Below are positions 59,340 through 64,000 of a stretch of 64,000 bases of DNA, piece by piece. A model generated the notes under the pieces. It saw only the letters and a program-made list of their open reading frames with translations, was not told where the DNA came from and ran no database searches. This DNA is from Pomacea canaliculata (taxonomy: Eukaryota > Mollusca > Gastropoda > Architaenioglossa > Ampullariidae). Positions within the stretch are counted from its first letter, which is position 1, and each line of letters opens with the position of its first letter. Location: NCBI RefSeq assembly GCF_003073045.1, contig NC_037591.1:20679319-20743318 (forward strand). Direction: 5' to 3'. A program made the translations under genes and the position numbers.

Positions 59340-59515
59340 GTACGTGATAAGGCATCATGGTCCTCTCTATGTACTAATCTTCTGTCGTGGGCTTCTGCCC
59401 GTGATGAACAAATGTTTCTTTTTGTTCAGCAGTGCTTTTAGGCCCTTGGTCACCCAAGGTTTGTTGTTAGGATAAACATACACTGCCTTGATGGACTGGT
59501 GCAATCAACACTATT
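59340..59515 (-). mobile_element. LINE fragment (region between endonuclease and reverse transcriptase)
   Basis: The minus strand reads HQSIKAVYVYPNNKPWVTKG and then LKALLNKKKHLF. This matches the conserved linker of L2/CR1-like LINEs (KSIRVFPNNKPWVTKDLKALLN.K...F), which lies between the endonuclease and reverse transcriptase domains. Similarity ends at stops near 59380. Only this piece survives. Confidence 0.8.
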
Positions 59516-59519
59516 TTAC

Positions 59520-59656
59520 TCCTCACTTTTACTCCTAACTGTGTGTTAAATGTCTGTATGGGTATGTGAGCAAAGACAAATTTCTGTCCTCCTGGGCAGA
59601 CAATAAAGTCTGTTTTGATTTGATTTGATTTGATTTGATTTGATTTTGATTTTTGA
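59520..59656 (+). mobile_element. LINE 3' end with TTTGA tandem tail
   Basis: 'ctcctgggcagacaataaag' followed by 'tctgttttgatttgatttga' is the standard 3' end of CR1/L2-type LINEs, which finish in short tandem repeats rather than poly(A). The tail has about six TTTGA/TTGAT units (59607-59650). Its orientation is opposite to the fragment at 59340-59515, so the two come from different insertions or a rearranged one. Confidence 0.7.
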
Positions 59657-60422
59657 TAAGACCAATACTGTGAAATACAGCCAGAACAACCTTGTGTATG
59701 TGTTAGCACTTAGCAGTACCATCACCTAAACTATTCAACCGAACTAACATTCCCTAAGCGTCTAGTCATCTTACACTATCCTGTATGCCTAGAATTTGTA
59801 GACATGTACACATGTAACCTAGGGGAAGTCCTTGCCCACTAGAAGTGAAGAATTTGTCCATGCTTTCTCTAAGGCTTCTACTCCAATCAGAGCAAGAATA
59901 CCTTGACTGCATGTGTTCGCATCTCCGCGTAAAAACATGTCCTCAAATGTGAGAGGGAGGATGAGACGGTGTGTGTATAAAGACGACAAACTAATGGACG
60001 GACAAAGAAATGACAGTTCATCCACCCGTACTCGGAAGGACAACGAACCCAAAGATCCCGTCCTTAATAATTCTACAGTTCACACCGACAAAACGCCTCA
60101 CCAAAGGGGTTCAGGCTTAGTCTGGACAACAATACGAGTCGTTTGATCAATTTCCTAGGAGACCAGGTAGGTTTACTGTATTTTCTATCCTCTCTTGGGC
60201 TATTTGTCTAGGTTGGTCTACTAAAAAAAAAAAACCATCCAATGGAACTTGGCGTTGGTAAGTGTGATCTTCCCAACGTGCTTAATTCCTTTTAAGGCCC
60301 GCTGTGAGAAACACGACTTCCCTCATAATGTTTCTACACTAAAGTAGTCTCTGGTCCCTGAGCATGAGTTAGTGATTCCCCAGTCCTCTGTCAATGATCT
60401 GATGAGGCGAGTAAATGTTAAA

Positions 60423-60451
60423 GACCAACCTGAACGGTTGGCGTTTTTTTC
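60423..60451 (+). repeat. Dispersed hairpin plus T-tract repeat, copy 2
   Basis: GACCAACCTGAACGGTTGG followed by CG and seven T. CCAACC/GGTTGG forms a perfect 6-bp stem with a 5-base loop, immediately before the T run. It matches copy 1 at all but one position. The later shared block 'gcgctgataacag' is at 60545-60557. Confidence 0.7.
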
Positions 60452-60592
60452 ATATAACAGTAGCTATATGCGATATAAGAATAAACTGTAAATGTCAGCC
60501 TCCAAAACCCACCAGTTAATTCATTATCCCCTGCGATCAACGAGCGCTGATAACAGTGTATGACGTCACGTTGGTACACCATTCACAACATT

Positions 60593-60763
60593 GCCAGCCG
60601 CCAACACCAATCACAGAGAGAATGAGCGACAGTTCGGGTTAGTCGGACGCTGACAGTCTGCATTTCTCGTGGTTTTAAAAAACTGCTACTTTAGCACGAG
60701 ACATACAGACTTTCAACATCCGAATAACCCGAACTGTCACTCTGACTGGTGTTGACGGCTGGC
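60593..60763. repeat. 171-bp imperfect palindrome (long hairpin)
   Basis: The left arm 60593-60671 and right arm 60695-60763 are reverse complements with few mismatches and one gap of about 10 bases in the right arm. The ends are gccagccgYcaacacca, the middle includes acagttcgggtt, and the loop-proximal end is tctcgtg. The central loop is about 23 bases. No protein-coding capacity and no obvious target duplication. It may be a fold-back transposon or a structured transcript. Confidence 0.8.
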
Positions 60764-63099
60764 AGAGTTCCTCTGCAACCTCTGTGATTAACCTTTCTGA
60801 TTCAGATCAGAAAGTTTCCGTTGTCTTACAGGAGTGTCTCTTGCTGTCATGTAACATGCTCACAGAATTTGTGTAGGCAATAAAAACCCAAAACTTCACC
60901 TTGCAACATTTCTAGAAGGCTTTGAGACACGAAAAGTGACCTTAGAGGAGAGAGTCTCGAAAGACGTGAGATACGTAAGACAGGAAGAGAGGGAACCTTT
61001 TTTTTTTTTTACAAAAATGTATCAAATTTCACACAGCGCATACTCTTAAGCTGCTTACCAGGTAAGAAGCAGATCATGTGTCAGTTGGTGCAAAGCAAGA
61101 AAAGACCACACCTTTCAGCCAGCCAAGAGGTCACGGATGCACCGCAAGATGAGGTGTGCACATAAAGCAATAGCCGCCAACTCATCATAGTCATCTCCCT
61201 TGTCCAAGGTGAACCCTAATGATCTTCTCAACCACTCCAACCACCCCTCTCTCTCTTTCTCCGACATTCTTTTGTAACTGCTGAGTTACAAGCCTGTCTA
61301 CTCGTAGATGTCCTCCCATCTTATTTTTCATCTACCATTCCTTCTACTTTTTTGCTGTTTTGCAGGGTTGTCGATATCCCGATGATCTTGAAATGTGTCT
61401 CGTTGGCGTATATGTAGCAAGGTCTTTGTATGGTCAGTCACTTGCTCCATTCTGTTTAGTATTTCCTCACTGTCAACTCTCCCTTAAAGCACAGAAGCAT
61501 CGTGGAAAAGGATGCAAAGTCGGTCAAGCAGAACTGCCACGTAAATCACAGTAACCTGGCTTGCAGGTCATGAAGTACTGAGCATTGCAAGGCGTAGGAA
61601 CCAGCGGGGTCAAGGGGTGCAGCCGCCCTCTCTAAAAAAGATCCTGAAGAGGCAAGAACGTGAAAGTCGTTCACTACCAACATGAGTTTGCCCTCACCGC
61701 ACTGCATTGTATTTGTATTCTCTATCCAGAGACACTGGGCTTCAGAAAATCTCTTTCCCCTTGGAAGTGTTAAATCTGTTAAATCTCAAATAGAAATAAA
61801 TAAATCCCAACTTTTTTCTATGCTCTGTGAGCATATTTTTAATTTATGCTTTAACAAAATTAAACACACTGTCTTTTTACCTTGTGTTATGTGTTAAATA
61901 ACAGTTACGGTATTTATACAGAGCCCACTCTTCATGTTGCACACATAAAACTACTCAAATATACACGGGCACACACACACAGTGACAGGGGACACAGAAA
62001 CTATTTCAGACATTTTAAAAAAAGAGAGATAAATTCTCCGACTAACATACAGTTGGCATTTAGCTCCGGATGAATGGACCAAAGGCAGAGAAAAACTGAA
62101 AAGACTGAACTGACTCGCCATTTATCACGGCCGTTATTTACTTCATCTTGCGAGCAGTGTCAAGACGACTCTCGGTGACAATGTTTCAGTGACACTAGCA
62201 ATCGTCGCACGTTGGTGGGTGTCAAACCACGGATGTGTATAGGTGGACTGCTGTCTGTCTGCCAAGACCAACGCTTAGCCTCTTGCGAAGTTCTCCTCTG
62301 TTAGTCTCGGCGAGCCGTAACAAAGAATGTGACTAAACCGGAAGCTTTGTCGTCTAATGCCTCGTTTCAGCACTGGAAAAAAAAATCATCTGCCAGCAGT
62401 CCAGTAGTACAAGTTCGTGGTCAAACGTTGAGGTGGAGATCAAATGAGCCCGCCGATGGTCATCAACTAACCCTGTTCTCACAAGCAGGAATCTGCGCGC
62501 ATCAACCGACCCACACAAGGGTTGCGAAAGCAGACACCTGGGGTAAGGCAAGGATTATCCTGTCGTGGAGAGCACCACGGTGTTACATTAATCTCCTCTC
62601 AAGTCTTGAAACAGGCGGCAGAGGGACAACCTGCCACAGGCACAGACAGGGCAACATGTTATTTTTAGTGGCTCATTTCTCTTTCCCAGGGATATTCATA
62701 CTCCGTCTCGAACTGCCATGTCAAAAGACTGCAGGGACATTCAGGGTTTGTTACTGCGTTCACAAATCCTGGTACTGATGGCAAAGAGGTATTAGCAAAG
62801 ACTTACCCAGGATTGGCGGATTAGCACAGCAAAGCCTATTTACGTTTTCACAAAAGTGAAACGTTACTACCGTTAGTGTTTCTTGACCAGACGAGACAAA
62901 ACGCACAATTTAATTTTAAAGAAGTGAGGTACATGTCAACATATATTTCCCGTCTTTTTGACTTATACATAGTCCAGGATGGGTTGTTTTGGTTTTGTTT
63001 GTTTTTTATTTTCGTTCAGCCCACCTTAGTGGAAAAATGTCTGTAAACAGGTACAGCATCAGGTGTCGAGGTGGAAGCAAACTTCTTCTCTCTCTTTTT
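60764..63099. other. Intergenic DNA without recognised features
   Basis: The longest open frame (62329-62778, plus strand) has no recognisable family, no splice support and mixed composition, so it is not called a gene. A T run lies at 60999-61010. Confidence 0.4.
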
Positions 63100-63345
63100 A
63101 GGGGTTGTGGCGGGTTTTAGCCGCTGTCATTCTGGGGCATTATGCACGCCAGGGCACAGTGTTTATGGCACAGCTAGTGACAGTTCTGTCCTTGCATTAC
63201 AGGAGCTTGAAGACGGCCCTTACACAGTAGCTGGGGAACAACTTGCACAACTTACCCCATGTCTACACACCAGTACACATTCATTGAATAACATGATGAG
63301 GCTCACTGGGACCCGAACTTACATTGACTAATGCCTACCTACTAA
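63100..63345 (-). mobile_element. Possible SINE-like repeat
   Basis: The minus strand carries a B-box-like AGTTCGGGTCCC (63306-63317) and sequence downstream ('cagtgagcctcatcatgtta') that resembles tRNA-derived SINEs. The A-box is weak (tagtaggtagg further upstream on that strand). The 86-codon plus-strand frame over it is probably chance. This is a weak call. Confidence 0.22.
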
Positions 63346-64000
63346 TACATTAAATGACATTAGTAATTAACTAATATTAAGAATTAAATAATATTAAAAA
63401 TAAACACAGAGACAGAAACAAGATATATTCGTCAAAAAGATGGAAATCTGTCTCCATTACCTCTTGCCTCATTCAACTCATGACTCATTAACTCACTCAG
63501 GTGTTTCATTAACTCACTGGAGTTCGGGAATATTGAGAGAAGGAAAGCAGAGCGAGCCGACAGTGCTGTGTCAAAAGTATTAACCAGTGGAGTGACATTG
63601 TGGTGTGAATATCTATTTAATTACGACAAGAGCTTACGGGAACCACACCTGTACTACATCATACGCAGTTGATACAGACCGGGGTCCACAGTCATGAAGC
63701 TGTGCGCTGTACCTGACATCAGACGCAGTAAATGTAACCAGCATTCCTACAATGTTGCTGATTGTGATGGAGATGGGGAACTTCTTTAAAACTGTCGATG
63801 GCAAGGCAGATGAATAGGTGAATGGCAGGAAAGTGTCAGGTCAGTCATTGCACAACACCGGAGATGTCCGGTGGTGGATGGGGGGAGGAAGGGAGGGGCG
63901 AACACGTGAGGCCCGAGGCTGTTTTCTCGCCGTCAACTTGACGTCCCCTCACTGTGTGACGTGCACGAGACAGGGAGACAGCATAAGTCGTGTTCTCACT
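63346..64000. other. Intergenic DNA without recognised features
   Basis: It includes a locally repetitive 'aattaaataatattaa' stretch (63360-63410) and a GC-rich end. No gene was recognised. Confidence 0.4.

Noticed and set aside
59913-60146. 77-codon hydrophilic plus-strand frame
   Set aside because: Low-complexity charged sequence without homology or splice support.
61360-61440. Exon-like piece after a strong acceptor (GTTTTGCAG) reading GCRYPDDLEMCLVGVYVA
   Set aside because: A donor-like AAG|GTCTTT follows, but no neighbouring exon in matching phase was found and the peptide matches no family I know.
62329-62778. 149-codon plus-strand open frame
   Set aside because: No recognisable domain, no conserved motif, no splice partners and no promoter. 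Frames of this length are expected by chance in this balanced-composition region.

Overview
This is a eukaryotic, intron-rich, AT-rich nuclear window. It most likely comes from a lophotrochozoan, and probably a gastropod mollusc. That assignment is an inference from short conserved exons in long AT-rich introns, a Thr-rich mucin with chitin-binding peritrophin domains, a SULT-type sulfotransferase, decayed non-LTR retrotransposons and several families of short inverted-repeat DNA transposons. No species can be proved from the sequence alone. I see no rRNA, CRISPR array, convincing tRNA or virus-like element.

Layout. 1-10.6 kb: the 3' end of an LRRC71-like leucine-rich-repeat gene (+), four exons from 7356 to 10362, with decayed LINE pieces. 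10.6-30.1 kb: a CDC42SE2-like gene (-), with its 5' UTR exon near 29.94-30.1 kb and coding exons at 23473-23420 and 22770-22663; the exon for its last residues was not found. Its introns and downstream DNA carry LINE fossils, a nested hAT/pogo MITE pair, a 5-bp-TSD MITE and a GC-richer island of unknown origin. 30.1-35.9 kb: a nine-coding-exon gene (+) for a 310-residue ER-type transmembrane protein with two thioredoxin-like domains. It is head-to-head with CDC42SE2-like across a promoter holding a perfect TCTCGCGAGA element. 37.6-40.3 kb: a complete PEX11G gene (-), 237 aa. 40.7-41.6 kb: a tentative microprotein gene (+) head-to-head with PEX11G. 41.9-43.0 kb: a hAT MITE and a mariner transposase remnant. 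44.1-51.9 kb: a secreted mucin-like chitin-binding protein (+) with three CBM14 domains and a 54-bp tandem array of about 1.8 kb that contains frame-breaking length changes. 54.3-58.4 kb: a complete seven-exon cytosolic sulfotransferase (+), 306 aa. 58.4-64 kb: no recognised gene; LINE pieces, a 171-bp imperfect palindrome and a dispersed hairpin/T-tract repeat.

The genes do not form a pathway. They are ordinary metazoan neighbours, two pairs of which appear to share divergent promoters: CDC42SE2-like with the thioredoxin-like gene, and PEX11G with the tentative microprotein gene. I did not find a clearly new multi-gene system. The most notable items are the mucin array and its in-phase-compensating breaks, the two-domain thioredoxin-like membrane protein with a degenerate second active site, a transposon insertion whose paralogous empty site lies about 1.1 kb away, a cluster of X-box-like palindromes, and the long palindrome near 60.6 kb.
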